The notes beneath the pieces are model-generated. The model made no database searches and was not told where the DNA came from. It saw only the letters and a list, made by a program, of their open reading frames with translations. From contig NZ_JAHSQD010000014.1 in the NCBI RefSeq assembly GCF_020103755.1, positions 1 through 43,867 on the forward strand: a stretch of DNA of 43,867 nt. The letters run 5' to 3'. The DNA comes from Streptomyces sp. LS1784. Lineage in GTDB: Bacteria > Actinomycetota > Actinomycetes > Streptomycetales > Streptomycetaceae. How positions within the stretch are numbered: position 1 is the stretch's first letter; the number at the start of each line of letters is the position of its first letter. This document shows, in pieces, positions 1 through 8,037 of the stretch. The position numbers and the translations under genes were made by a program.

Positions 1-66
1 GGTGGCCGCGCCCGGCGCCCCCGTTCCCTCACCCGTCCTCCCACACCGCTCCGAGGAACACCCGCC

Positions 67-693
67 ATGCGAACCCGCCCGCTCCTCGCCGCCTGCGCCC
101 TCGCGGCGGCCGCCGTCCTGCCCACCGCCGCACCGGCCGGTGCCCACGGCGACAGCGTCCACCTGGACGTCACCGGCCAGCAGAACGGTCACGTCAGCAC
201 CGTCGCCACATGGGAGAACGACCACGACCCGGTCACCGAGGACTTCGCCGGCACGCTCTCCGCCACCGCCGCGGACGGCCGGGCGGTGGGCCCCTGGCGG
301 CTGGTCGGCGTCCCGGGCCGCCCGGGGACGTACACCACCCGGGAGATCCTGCCCGCCGGGCACTGGCAGGTGACCGTGGACTGCGCCTTCCCGTCGCTCG
401 GCCACGCCCAGCGCGAACTGGACGTGGCGGACGCCGTCATCGACGACCCGGTGCCCGCCGGCACGGCGGCCGCGTTGCCGTCGACGGGGACGAGCGCCGG
501 GCCCGTCCCGGTGCCCATCGGCGGGCCGGTGTCCGAGCCCGCTCCCGCCGGTTCCGCACCGACCGCAGCCTCCGGCTCCGCCTCCGCACGCGACACCTCC
601 GACTCCACCACCTGGGCCGCCGCCGGCACCGCCGTCGCGGCCGTGCTGCTGGTCGGCACCGGGATCTGGCTCCGCCGGCGCCACCGGGCCTGA
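67..693 (+). CDS. Secreted protein with C-terminal membrane anchor
   Basis: This encodes a 208-residue exported protein. Residues 1-26 form a signal peptide (basic n-region RTRP, alanine-rich core, cleavage near APAGA-HG). Residues 27-120 form one compact beta-type domain that starts HGDSVHLDV. It resembles the FixH/CopC-like extracytoplasmic domains of actinobacterial metal-handling proteins, but I cannot assign it firmly. A Pro/Ala/Ser-rich low-complexity linker (about 140-198) leads to a single transmembrane helix (about residues 180-202) ending in RRRHRA, so the domain should face outward, tethered to the membrane. The ATG is preceded by GAGGAA 10 bases upstream. The gene stands alone, with eroded DNA on its right. 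Its function is unknown. Confidence 0.8.
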   Translation: MRTRPLLAACALAAAAVLPTAAPAGAHGDSVHLDVTGQQNGHVSTVATWENDHDPVTEDFAGTLSATAADGRAVGPWRLVGVPGRPGTYTTREILPAGHWQVTVDCAFPSLGHAQRELDVADAVIDDPVPAGTAAALPSTGTSAGPVPVPIGGPVSEPAPAGSAPTAASGSASARDTSDSTTWAAAGTAVAAVLLVGTGIWLRRRHRA

Positions 694-819
694 GCCGCCG
701 GCCCCGGTCGCCGAGCCGAGCAGTCCGGCCATACCGGGGGAGCGCCCCGGTGGTGCTGGACGATCACGCCAAAGGCCCGGGCCGAGTTCGGCGACGGCCG
801 TATCCCCTGCCGACCGATC

Positions 820-1025
820 CGCGTTTCGCGACTGGTCTACGCCTCGTCGTCCAGCGTGTACGGCGCCATCCTCGAAGGCGCGTCCGGCGAGAAGCGGATG
901 CCGACGCCGGAGTCGCCGTACGCGGTCAGCAAACTGGCCGGCGAGCAGCTGTGCCTCGCCCACGCGGGCAAGGCCTCGTCGGTGGTCACCGCGGTGGCGC
1001 TGCGGCTCGGGCCACGGCAGCGGCC
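820..1025 (+). pseudogene. NAD-dependent epimerase/dehydratase (extended SDR) fragment
   Basis: About 68 codons read as the middle of a nucleotide-sugar epimerase or dehydratase. They contain YASSSSVYG, the catalytic-serine strand, and then SPYAVSKLAGEQ, the Y-x-x-x-K catalytic helix, followed by LRLG-PRQRPGG. In intact family members that last segment normally reads FNVYGPRQRP, so a few codons are already missing there. The NAD-binding N-terminus (GxxGxxG) and the whole C-terminal substrate domain are absent. The fragment has no credible start codon and is abutted on its right by an unrelated NRPS fragment on the opposite strand. It is a dead remnant, probably of a sugar-biosynthesis gene. 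Confidence 0.75.
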
Positions 1026-1141
1026 CGGCGGTCGAGCTCCGAGTACGTGGTCCGGACCGACTGCGCCACCACGGCGATGTCGTCCGGAGTCCGTCTCGCC
1101 TGTTCCTCGAAAGCCCGATGAACCTGGCCGATCCCGGACAT
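986..1141 (-). pseudogene. NRPS adenylation-domain N-terminal fragment
   Basis: The minus strand from an ATG at 1141 reads 51 codons. Their core, VHRAFEEQARRTPDDIAV followed by TYSELDRRA, is the canonical opening of a nonribosomal peptide synthetase adenylation domain (the FEEQAARTPDAVAV / LTYAELNARA pattern). The frame stops at a TGA at 986. None of the A3, A5 or A10 motifs exist here, so no activation chemistry is possible. It overlaps the 3' end of the opposite-strand epimerase fragment. Most likely it is the scar of a rearranged biosynthetic cluster. The ATG may be fortuitous. Confidence 0.7.
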
Positions 1142-1479
1142 GCTCGCCGACGTCACTGTCGATCCCCCTCATGAACTTGCCATTGCACCGGAGCCATGTC
1201 TGTCGAGCTTTCGAGTGCAAGCGCCTTTTGATCGTTGGTCAGTTGGCGTTGCTGCTGATGCGTGCGGCATTGAGTCAGCGCTGGCCTGACTGAACCCGGC
1301 TACAGATGCCCCCACCTGAGACTCTCGGCCGACCGCCTGGGCCGCCGGGCCTGGCCGTACCCATTTCCCGACTGCCGCAGCCTCCGAGCAGGGCGGATCC
1401 GTCACTGCACCGCCATCATGACGATCTGTCAATCCGACCCTCTGTGAGGCCGGTGCCAGTGAGGCGTAGGGTGCGCCAT
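1142..1479. other. Gene-free stretch of about 340 bases
   Basis: Neither strand shows a reading frame with recognisable motifs. A short plus-strand run ending LMRAALSQRWPD just before 1290 looks protein-like but is too short to place. GC falls slightly around 1200-1260. I see no strong hairpin or operator. Confidence 0.4.
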
Positions 1480-2052
1480 GTGAACGAACTGATCTTCCGG
1501 GGGAAAGACAGATTCAGCCCCGACTTGGCCGATCTCGCGCTACTGCTCATGGTCATCACGGCCGAAGTCCTCGCCGGCCGAATGAAGTTCCACTTCGGCC
1601 CCGGCCTCATGATCCTGCTCGTCGGCGGGACGGTGCTGCTGGTTGCTGGGAGCCGCCTCATCCCCATGCGGTACTGGGTCCGGGTCAACGCCGACGGAGT
1701 CACCGTCAGCTGGGGGCTCGGCCGTGGCCGCACCTACTCCTGGCAACAGATCTGCTGGATCGACGTGTCGGAGATCCAGGGCCGCGGCACGACCACACGC
1801 GTGGCGCGGATCCACACCACCGACGGTCGGCGCCACTGGCTGTCGACCCTGGTGACCAGCGGCTTCAATCCGTTGGAGGACTTCGACGCCGACTTCCGGC
1901 GGGTCGTCGACTGGTGGAAGCACAGCACCGGTCCGAGCCAGCGTGTCCGGCCGGAGAGGCAGTTCCGGGACCGGATCACACCCACGAGGATCGGGGTGGT
2001 GGGCACCGTCGTCTTCGCCGTCATCCTCTTCGTCGCCACCGTGGTGCTGTAG
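1480..2052 (+). CDS. PH-like domain membrane protein
   Basis: The product has 190 residues from the GTG at 1480. Two hydrophobic helices at the N-terminus (about 16-35 and 42-58) are followed by a soluble beta-rich region (60-150) with WVRVNADGVTVSWG, the layout of the bacterial PH-like domains found in small actinobacterial membrane proteins. A last helix closes the protein (about 168-188, ending ILFVATVVL). I chose the GTG at 1480 because an upstream in-frame extension is low-complexity and not protein-like. Its role is unknown; proteins of this layout are membrane proteins with a cytosolic PH-like fold and no known enzymatic activity. Confidence 0.7.
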   Translation: MNELIFRGKDRFSPDLADLALLLMVITAEVLAGRMKFHFGPGLMILLVGGTVLLVAGSRLIPMRYWVRVNADGVTVSWGLGRGRTYSWQQICWIDVSEIQGRGTTTRVARIHTTDGRRHWLSTLVTSGFNPLEDFDADFRRVVDWWKHSTGPSQRVRPERQFRDRITPTRIGVVGTVVFAVILFVATVVL

Positions 2053-2199
2053 CGGTGGCCACCCGAACGCGTCGGCCCGACCCCCGACGGGCGTGTGCCG
2101 GTGTCGGCCTTCGGTGGCGGCGGACCTGGTGGTCGTCCAGCCGCGCCCGATGCGCGCCCGTCCCTGGTGCCTGACGGTGTTGTTCGAGAGGATGTTCCA

Positions 2200-2523
2200 G
2201 TGGCGAACCTGACCCGGATCTGGACGATGACCCGCGCCAACTTCCACGCGGCCGACCCGGTCGAACGGTGGACTGCGCGCGCGGCCTGGGCGGTGCTGAC
2301 CGCGACTGCCTGGCTGGCGGTGATGTTCACGACCGTCTGGGGGGCCATGGTCGCCGGGGTTCCCACCGATGTCGTGGGGTGGTTGGCGATCGCCCTCTCG
2401 CTGGCGGTCCCCGCCGTCTCGTTCGTCGCCGTCACCTCCGAGCCCGGCGGGCGCCCCGGCGCGCCGGCGTTGACGGTTCTCCTCCTGGTGGCGGCCGCCG
2501 TGCTGGTCATCACCTTCATCTGA
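2200..2523 (+). CDS. Small three-helix membrane protein
   Basis: This is a 107-residue protein with a short polar start (ANLTRIWTMTRANFH) and three hydrophobic segments at about residues 27-52, 57-77 and 87-107. The protein ends within the last helix. The GTG at 2200 was preferred because GAGAGG lies about 9 bases upstream and the frame before it is not protein-like. I recognise no family. It follows the PH-like membrane protein on the same strand after about 150 bases, so the two could be co-transcribed. Confidence 0.6.
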   Translation: MANLTRIWTMTRANFHAADPVERWTARAAWAVLTATAWLAVMFTTVWGAMVAGVPTDVVGWLAIALSLAVPAVSFVAVTSEPGGRPGAPALTVLLLVAAAVLVITFI

Positions 2524-2640
2524 GTCGAGACGCACGACTCCCGGGCCACCCACTGGACCTGCGCCGCCGGATCGCGGCCTCCCGGTGCTGCTCGACCTTC
2601 GGAAAGCCCGTCCCGAGGTACCGGTCGGCGTAGCCGTGGA

Positions 2641-3113
2641 ACGGAGCCGGAGGCCGTGGTGGTGTCCCGCAGGCCGGAGCGCGCGCAGGCGTTCGCCCGG
2701 CGCGCCGCCGAGGAGTCGGAGGTCGAGGTGCGGGCGGTGGGCACGGTCGAGGAGGCGGTGCGGGAGCGCGACGTCGTGGTCGTCGCGACGAACAGCCCGG
2801 TGCCCGTCCTGGACGCCGGCTGGATCGCACCGGGCACGCACGTGACGACGCTCGACTCAAGTCGCTCTCACGCCACGAAGTCCCCGCCGCCCCGGTGGAC
2901 CACGCACACGTCCTCCTGACGGACTCGCTCGGACGGCCGGCTACGCCCGAACCGCACATCCTGCCCGTCGAGCGCATGGTCGACCTCGGTGCCGTCCTGG
3001 CCGGCGCCGAGGTCGGACGCACCGGCCGGGACGACATCACCGCCTTCTGCTCGGTCGGCCTGGCCGGCACCGAAGTCGCCGTCGCGGCAGTGCTGTTGGA
3101 GGAGTCGCACTGA
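2641..3113 (+). pseudogene. Ornithine cyclodeaminase / mu-crystallin family, frameshifted 3' half
   Basis: Two overlapping frames together read as the C-terminal half of an ornithine cyclodeaminase / alanine dehydrogenase family enzyme. The first frame gives VVVSRRPERAQAFARR, then DVVVVATNSPVPVLDAGW and GTHVTTL. The reading then moves by one base near 2850 into SRHEVPAAPVDHAHVLLTD, HILPVERMVDLGAVLAG and DDITAFCSVGLAGTEVAVAA, a family-typical C-terminus with a normal stop at 3113. The first ~150 residues, including the substrate-binding lysine/arginine region, are missing, and no start codon is credible. Either a one-base sequencing error or true decay explains the shift, but the missing 5' half makes this a pseudogene either way. 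Confidence 0.8.
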
Positions 3114-3280
3114 CGCCGGCCGGGACGGGCGTTCGCCATGGCGGGCGCGGGGACGTCCGGCTCTACCCGCGGGGATCGGGGCGGCAACAACGCCGACCTG
3201 CTCGGCAAGGGGACGGCCCTCGGGACCGCGGCAAGGACACCCTGCTGCCCGGCCCGGACCCGGCGCCGGTTGTCGGCCTG

Positions 3281-4191
3281 TCAGCCGGCCTGGACACCAC
3301 CGACGTAGGCACGCAGGTCAGAGTGCCCGGTCGGCACCTTCCACCGGCGCAGAGCGTCCATTCCGCCGGCGGGCCAGCCATCGGCGTCCTGGTCGGCGAT
3401 GAACCGCACGACCCGCTGCTGCACGTCGCTCAGGTCTCCGAAGGACTGCGGCGCTTCGGCGGGTTTGCCCGGAAAGACCAGCGTGAACAGCCTGTGCGCC
3501 GTGTAGTACCTGTCGTAGTACCTCTCGACGCCCGTACAGTCGGCCAGACCGACGAGCATGGCCTCCACCGCTCGCAGCGTCGTGGCCTCGGGTGTCTCGG
3601 CCAGGGCCATCACGGACTCGGGGAACCACGCGAACAGGTTCGCCGTCTCGGCGCGCAGTTCAGGGCTGTCCGAAGTCAGCAGGACGGCGAGCGCGGGAAG
3701 TGCTTCCCGGACGGCGTCGTAGGAGGACACGACCGCTTCGGCGTCGATGAGCACCTGCTCGCAGCTCTCCTCACGCTGCTTGCGTGCTCGTCGTCCGCGG
3801 CTTCGGCGATCCACCGAGCCCAGTCGTCGGCTTCACCTCGCATCCGTGCCAGGTACTCGCGGTCTTCCCGGGGGTCGTAGCCGTTCGGCAGATGGTTGTT
3901 GTCCAGCCCGATCGCGATGGCGACCAGCAGACCGACGAACCGGTGCCTGTTGACCAGTCTCGGGTCGAGCGCCATCCGCACGAGAAACGGAACGGTGTAC
4001 GCCGCGGCCTGCGATCGCGTGCCCTGGTGCACGATGTGGTTCGCGAGCTGAGCACTCGGCGGGTAGTGGCCCTCCCGGTCCCCCGCCTGCATCGCCCGGA
4101 GGTGTCCGGGGACGTCCTCGGCCTTGCCGTAGGAGTGCCGCAGTCGGGCCCAGGGCACATCGTCGAGGCCGGCGAGAGGACCGTTGGTCAC
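3281..4191 (-). pseudogene. HEAT-repeat-type protein, broken by one frameshift
   Basis: The 5' part (GTG at 4191, beginning TNGPLAGLDDVPWARLRHSYG) reads well to about 3790. It contains the LVRMALDP and GLLVAIAIGLDNNH helices typical of actinobacterial HEAT-like proteins of the 'DDVPW..L.HAYG.A.DVP' type. The frame then shifts by one base within the GACGAC region near 3790. It continues as ARKQREESCEQVLID through LPALAVLLTSDSPELRAETANL to a stop at 3281, giving about 300 residues in total. Joined, the two parts form one continuous all-helical repeat protein, so only this single lesion separates it from an intact gene. A read error is a real alternative. Such proteins are cytosolic scaffolds of unknown partner. 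Confidence 0.75.
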
Positions 4192-4343
4192 AGCAGCAGA
4201 TCCTGGCACACCCGGAGTGTGTCCTGCGGTTCGGCGTCCGATCGGGCGGTGGTCGTACGATCGCCCACGACCTGGGGGCTTGCGCCGGCCCTGGATCTCC
4301 GACTGCGACGGAGACCTGCCCTGCCCCCTGCGCTGCAACAGCA

Positions 4344-4381
4344 GCAGGACCGCCAGGCCCGGCGGCGCCTGGCGGTCCTGC
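4344..4381. terminator. 15-bp perfect inverted repeat
   Basis: Arms GCAGGACCGCCAGGC and GCCTGGCGGTCCTGC pair perfectly across an 8-base loop. It lies in a 312-base gene-free gap between the start of the HEAT-type gene (reading left) and the methyltransferase (reading right), so neither flanking gene ends here. It may be the terminator of a lost gene. No T-run follows, which is normal in actinobacteria. Confidence 0.6.
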
Positions 4382-4503
4382 CCACGCCGGGGAAGTCACC
4401 GGGAACATCTCGCTGACCTGCAGGTACGACGGGATCAGCCGCGAATGAACCTGGCTCCCCTCATCAGGCCCCCCTTCGAATCGATCATCTATAGGCTGGC
4501 GTG

Positions 4504-5352
4504 GTGACTGATGAGCAAGAGCAGGTGCAGCCGTCGGGAGTGTGGGCCACGGCAGTGGGGGTGGCCAGGGTGCGGGCGCTGGAGACCGAGCGGGAGAACG
4601 CGCTGTTCCACGACCCACTGGCGCAGGCCTTCGCCACCGCCGGCGGCCTGTGGCCCTCATCGCCGCCACCCGATGACGAGGCCGCGCGACGCCGCCGGCT
4701 GGCCGTGTCGTTCTCCATCGTCATCAGGACGAAGTTCCTCGACGACCTGTTGCAGCAGGCCTCCGCGTCCGGGGTCCGACAGGTCGTGCTGCTCGGCGCC
4801 GGCATGGACAGCCGGGCCTTCCGGATGGACTGGCCCGAGGGCACCCGGCTGTTCGAGGTCGACACCGCCGCGCCACTGGACTTCAAGGCTTCGGTGCTGC
4901 GCCAGGAGCGGGCCGTCGCACGCTGCGAGCGGATCACCGTCGCGGTGGATCTACGCGAGGACTGGCCAGGCGCGCTGGCCGCCGCAGGGCACGACCCGGC
5001 CGTGCCGACCGTGTGGATCGCTGAAGGACTCCTGATCTACCTGCCCGAGGACGCGGTGGAGCTACTGCTGGCCCGGATCAGCACACAGTCGGCGGCAGGC
5101 AGTCGGATGGGGCTGACATTGGGCTCGCCCGGCGTGATCGAGCGCTTCGGCGCGGACGCCGCGCCGGGATCGGCGGCGTCCATGTGGGTCTCGGAGATGC
5201 CCGACGACCCGGTGGGCTGGCTGGCCGGGCACGGCTGGGAGGCCGAGAGCCACACCCTGCGCGAGCGCGCTGCCGCCTACGGCCGCCCGATCAGCACCCC
5301 GCCGCAGCGCGAGGAGCGGCCCGGCGGGCTGATCTCAGCGGTCCGCCGGTAA
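4504..5352 (+). CDS. Class I SAM-dependent methyltransferase (LCM / TIGR00027 type)
   Basis: The product has 282 residues and belongs to the leucine-carboxyl-methyltransferase-like family common in actinobacteria and mycobacteria. The N-terminal helix carries ARVRALETER and FHDPLAQAFA. The SAM-binding loop is VVLLGAGMDSRAFRM (about residues 96-110), followed by the acidic FEVDTAAPLDFK strand end. A later motif, VWIAEGLLIYLPEDAV, is the family's diagnostic post-II region. The methyl acceptor is unknown. I prefer the GTG at 4504 over 4501 because there is no ribosome-binding site, and a TAGGCT -10-like hexamer ends 7 bases upstream, suggesting a leaderless transcript. The gene is monocistronic. 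Confidence 0.85.
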   Translation: MTDEQEQVQPSGVWATAVGVARVRALETERENALFHDPLAQAFATAGGLWPSSPPPDDEAARRRRLAVSFSIVIRTKFLDDLLQQASASGVRQVVLLGAGMDSRAFRMDWPEGTRLFEVDTAAPLDFKASVLRQERAVARCERITVAVDLREDWPGALAAAGHDPAVPTVWIAEGLLIYLPEDAVELLLARISTQSAAGSRMGLTLGSPGVIERFGADAAPGSAASMWVSEMPDDPVGWLAGHGWEAESHTLRERAAAYGRPISTPPQREERPGGLISAVRR

Positions 5353-5574
5353 AGCGCCTCCCGGTTCCCTGGATGATCGCGCTGCCGCCGGGGCAGGCCC
5401 GCCGCCGGATCGTGAAACCGGTGGTCCGGCCCGGACGACAGGACGGCCCGGACGGGGGCGTGTCGGGCAGGGCGGGCGGCGGGTGCGGAAGTCGGGTACC
5501 GGCGCGGCGATGAGTTTTTCGGCCCCGGCAGGTCTACATCTCGACGGGAACGACCAACTCATCGGGAGAGAGAC

Positions 5575-6216
5575 ATGGGCCTCATCCACATCGAACTGTT
5601 CGCGACCCTCGACCTCGTCGGGCAGGCGCCCGGCGGACCCGACGAGGACCCGGCGGGGTTTCCCTTCGGCGGCTGGCAGGCGCCCCTGCTGAGCGCGGTC
5701 ACCGGGGCGCAGATCCTTGCCGCGTACGAGGGCACGGACGCCCTGCTGCTCGGCCGGCGGACGTACGACATCTTCGCCGCCTACTGGCCGCACCAGAAGG
5801 ACGGCGAGATCGCCGAGCTCTTCAACCGCGTCCCGAAGTACGTGGCCTCCCGCGGCACCCCCGACCTCCCGTGGGCGGGATCCACGCTGCTGGGCCCGGA
5901 CCTGGCGGACGCGGTGCGCGAGGTCCGCGACCGGCACGAGCACGTGAAGGTCGTCGGGAGCCTGGACCTGGTGCAGACCCTCCTGCGGGAGAAGCTCTTC
6001 GACCGTCTCGACCTGTGGGTGCACCCGATCGTGCTCGGCGTCGGGAAGAAGGTGTTCGACGGCGGCGCGGTGCCCACGAACCTCACGCTCCTCGAACCGC
6101 CGGTGGCCGGCCCGCAGGGCACCGTGTTCCTGCGCTACGGGCTCGCCGACGGCACGCCCCGAACGGGCGACATGAGCGCGCCCGGCCGCGGCCTCGGGCG
6201 CGACGACGTCCGCTGA
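5575..6216 (+). CDS. Dihydrofolate reductase-family (RibD C-terminal domain) protein
   Basis: The product has 213 residues and carries a single RibD-C/DHFR fold: IHIELFATLDLVGQ at the N-terminus, AYEGTDALLLGRRTYDIFA (about 51-69) and VVGSLDLVQTLL (about 129-140). LDLWVHPIVLGVGKKVFD (about 150-167) is typical of the NADPH-binding fold. The ATG has GGGAGAGAGAC immediately upstream. Members are small NADPH-dependent reductases, mostly of unknown substrate, and not dedicated folate enzymes. A Gly/Arg-rich tail follows residue 195. The next frame, 4 bases downstream, is a hydrolase stump, so a former operon partner may have been lost. Confidence 0.88.
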   Translation: MGLIHIELFATLDLVGQAPGGPDEDPAGFPFGGWQAPLLSAVTGAQILAAYEGTDALLLGRRTYDIFAAYWPHQKDGEIAELFNRVPKYVASRGTPDLPWAGSTLLGPDLADAVREVRDRHEHVKVVGSLDLVQTLLREKLFDRLDLWVHPIVLGVGKKVFDGGAVPTNLTLLEPPVAGPQGTVFLRYGLADGTPRTGDMSAPGRGLGRDDVR

Positions 6217-6220
6217 TCCG

Positions 6221-6346
6221 ATGACCGCCGTCACCGCCGACGGGGTCGCCCTGGGCGTCGAGTCGTTCGGTGACGCCGACGCGCCGCCGGTCCTGCCGGA
6301 GGCCCCTGAGGTTCCGTCAGTCGCGGCTGGATCGGCGGACCGGTGA
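6221..6346 (+). pseudogene. Alpha/beta hydrolase N-terminal stump
   Basis: From the ATG at 6221, 41 codons begin MTAVTADGVALGVESFGD and continue ADAPPVL. This matches the first strand region of actinobacterial alpha/beta hydrolases (TADGVALAYESFGDPADPPVLLV). The reading then diverges immediately before the oxyanion-hole HG motif and stops at 6346. The start lies 4 bases after the reductase stop, which suggests the intact gene was once translationally coupled to it. Confidence 0.6.
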
Positions 6347-6422
6347 CGACGGGTACCGGCGGTGAGGCGGTGTCAGTGACGGCGCATACGGTGTGCCCCG
6401 TACCCGAGGCCAGGAGGGTGGC

Positions 6423-6920
6423 ATGCGCGGTGTCATCCGGCACGACCCGCACGAGGAGACCCCGCCGGTGATCGACTACCCGAACCCCAACGTGGACGAA
6501 TGGGCCGCTGAGCTCCGGGGCTTCGCCGAGCGGATCGTGAGCAGTCTGGGCGGCGACCCGCAATGGCTGCGCACCAACCCCGACTGGGCGATCGCCCTGG
6601 TCGACCGGGGAATCGCCGAGGACTTCGACCCGACAGTCATGGACGAGGACGACCGGCACCGGTTCCGGGGCATGCTCATGGCCGTCACCGGCGAGTTCCT
6701 GCTCAACGCGCACGGCGCCCACTGGGCGTGGCTGCTCGACGACACGTCACCGCTCGGCGGGCGCTGGGTGGTCACCGGTTTCACCCACCCCCTCGGCCAG
6801 AAGACCCATCCCGTGGACATCGGGCGGATCTCCGACGATGCGCTGTCTCTCCGCCAGGTCCAGGTGATCGACTTGATCAACACCGCCGAGCGTGAGTCCG
6901 GCCTGCGGGTCATCGCTTGA
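6423..6920 (+). CDS. Hypothetical protein
   Basis: This is a 165-residue soluble protein. The ATG at 6423 has AGGAGGG at 6412-6418, a strong and well-spaced ribosome-binding site, which decides the start over an upstream in-frame ATG at 6393. Visible features are an acidic N-terminus (PNPNVDEWAAELRGFAERIV), a central GGDPQWLRTNPDWAIALVDR segment and a C-terminal HPVDIGRISDDALSL. There is no signal peptide or membrane helix. I do not recognise the family. It stands alone and faces the convergent BtrH operon across a hairpin. Confidence 0.75.
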   Translation: MRGVIRHDPHEETPPVIDYPNPNVDEWAAELRGFAERIVSSLGGDPQWLRTNPDWAIALVDRGIAEDFDPTVMDEDDRHRFRGMLMAVTGEFLLNAHGAHWAWLLDDTSPLGGRWVVTGFTHPLGQKTHPVDIGRISDDALSLRQVQVIDLINTAERESGLRVIA

Positions 6921-6934
6921 CAGCCCCTCGCACA

Positions 6935-6981
6935 GTCGGACACCGGACCGGCGGCCGGCAGCCGGCGGCGGGTGTGCCGAC
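6935..6981. terminator. Imperfect inverted repeat between convergent genes
   Basis: GTCGGACACC pairs with GGTGTGCCGAC, with one bulged base, around a GC-rich interior (GGCGGCCGGCAGCCGGC) that can fold further. The position, 15 bases after one stop and about 40 before the convergent stop at 7024, suits a bidirectional terminator. Confidence 0.5.
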
Positions 6982-7023
6982 ACGGCCTTCGGCGCTCCCT
7001 TCCCCTCCCGGCCCGGCGGCAGC

Positions 7024-8037
7024 TCACCGCCGGGGCCGGCCGTCCGTGACCGGCACGTCGCTCCCGGCCGGCAGCCGGGCCAGTTCCTCCATCGCCTCGC
7101 GCTCGATCCGTGCCAGCTCGCCCAGCAGCCCGCCGGCCCGCTCCAGCGGCTCCTGGTCCCCCGACTCCCCGGCCGCGCCGACCAGTCGGGCCACCTCGCT
7201 CCAGCCCGCCGCGGCCTCGGCGTACCGGTCGCGGGCGGTGCGCACCCGGGGGTCGTCGAGCAGTTCGGCGCACTCGGCGAGGAAGTCCCGGTAGAGGTTG
7301 CGGAACAGTGCGCCGCCCGTCCCGGCCAGCTCCATCATCCGTGCGGCCTGCGGCAGTCGGAGCGCCGGCTGGTCGGCCCTGGCCAGCCAGCCCGGCACCA
7401 GGGCAGCGGCCTTGGCGATGCCGCGGTGGCCGAGGTTGGCGATCGGCGGGTGCAGGAAGGCCGCCGCGCAGTCGGCCATCGCCGGAGCCAGCAGGTCACG
7501 TACGTCCGGCAGTTCGCCGTGCAGGGCGAGCGTGAAGGAGCGGTGGCGGGCGGTCATCGGGCCGCGTTCGGCGCGCGCCGCCGCGAGCGAGGCCAGGCTG
7601 GTGGTGACCGCGCCGCCCTGTTGCGCGGTGTCCACCAGGTGGGCGTCGGTCGCGTCGTAGCCGCGCATCGCGACCACGTGCCCGCCGAAGTGCACCCGGG
7701 AGGTGAAGTACTCCAGGTGGTAGCTGTCCAGTTGGAGTCCGACCGGGCGTCCGGTGTCCAGCTCGGCGGCCACGTTGCGCCAGGCCCGGCCGGCGGAGGC
7801 GGTCTCCCGGACGTCCAGCTCCAGACCGAGCCGGGCGGCCAGGGCGCGGGTCAGCTCGAAGGGCTTGACCCGGCCGCCGAGGAACGGGAAGTCCAGCCCC
7901 TTGCCGTCCCAGTAGACGAACGACAGCCCGGCCCCGAGCCCGAACAGCATCGGCTCGGACAGCACGACGCCCTCGTGGCGCAGCAGCACGTCCAGCGCCG
8001 TCGTCTCGCAGTGCTTCCCGCCGCGCGGCTGCGTCAT
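7024..8037 (-). CDS. BtrH N-terminal domain / DUF4872 protein
   Basis: This is a 337-residue protein of the BtrH type. The N-terminal papain-like half starts GGKHCETTALDVLLRHEG, with the conserved cysteine at residue 10, and carries the strand-histidine motif VHFGGHVVAMRGYD near residues 132-145. In BtrH of butirosin biosynthesis this fold transfers an acyl group from a carrier protein to an aminoglycoside; homologues also occur outside antibiotic clusters. The C-terminal half (about 190-320) is all-helical and matches the DUF4872 layout. The ATG overlaps the stop of the upstream MerR gene (ATGA at 8034-8037), so translation is coupled and expression depends on that regulator. No carrier protein or glycoside genes sit nearby, so the substrate is unknown. 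Confidence 0.85.
   Translation of the reverse strand: MTQPRGGKHCETTALDVLLRHEGVVLSEPMLFGLGAGLSFVYWDGKGLDFPFLGGRVKPFELTRALAARLGLELDVRETASAGRAWRNVAAELDTGRPVGLQLDSYHLEYFTSRVHFGGHVVAMRGYDATDAHLVDTAQQGGAVTTSLASLAAARAERGPMTARHRSFTLALHGELPDVRDLLAPAMADCAAAFLHPPIANLGHRGIAKAAALVPGWLARADQPALRLPQAARMMELAGTGGALFRNLYRDFLAECAELLDDPRVRTARDRYAEAAAGWSEVARLVGAAGESGDQEPLERAGGLLGELARIEREAMEELARLPAGSDVPVTDGRPRR

Noticed and set aside
2516..3208. 230-residue minus-strand frame over the cyclodeaminase remnant
   Set aside because: It is antisense shadow rich in Arg/Ser/Pro. The piece FHGYADRYLGTGFPKVEQ near 2540-2640 looks protein-like but could not be assigned.
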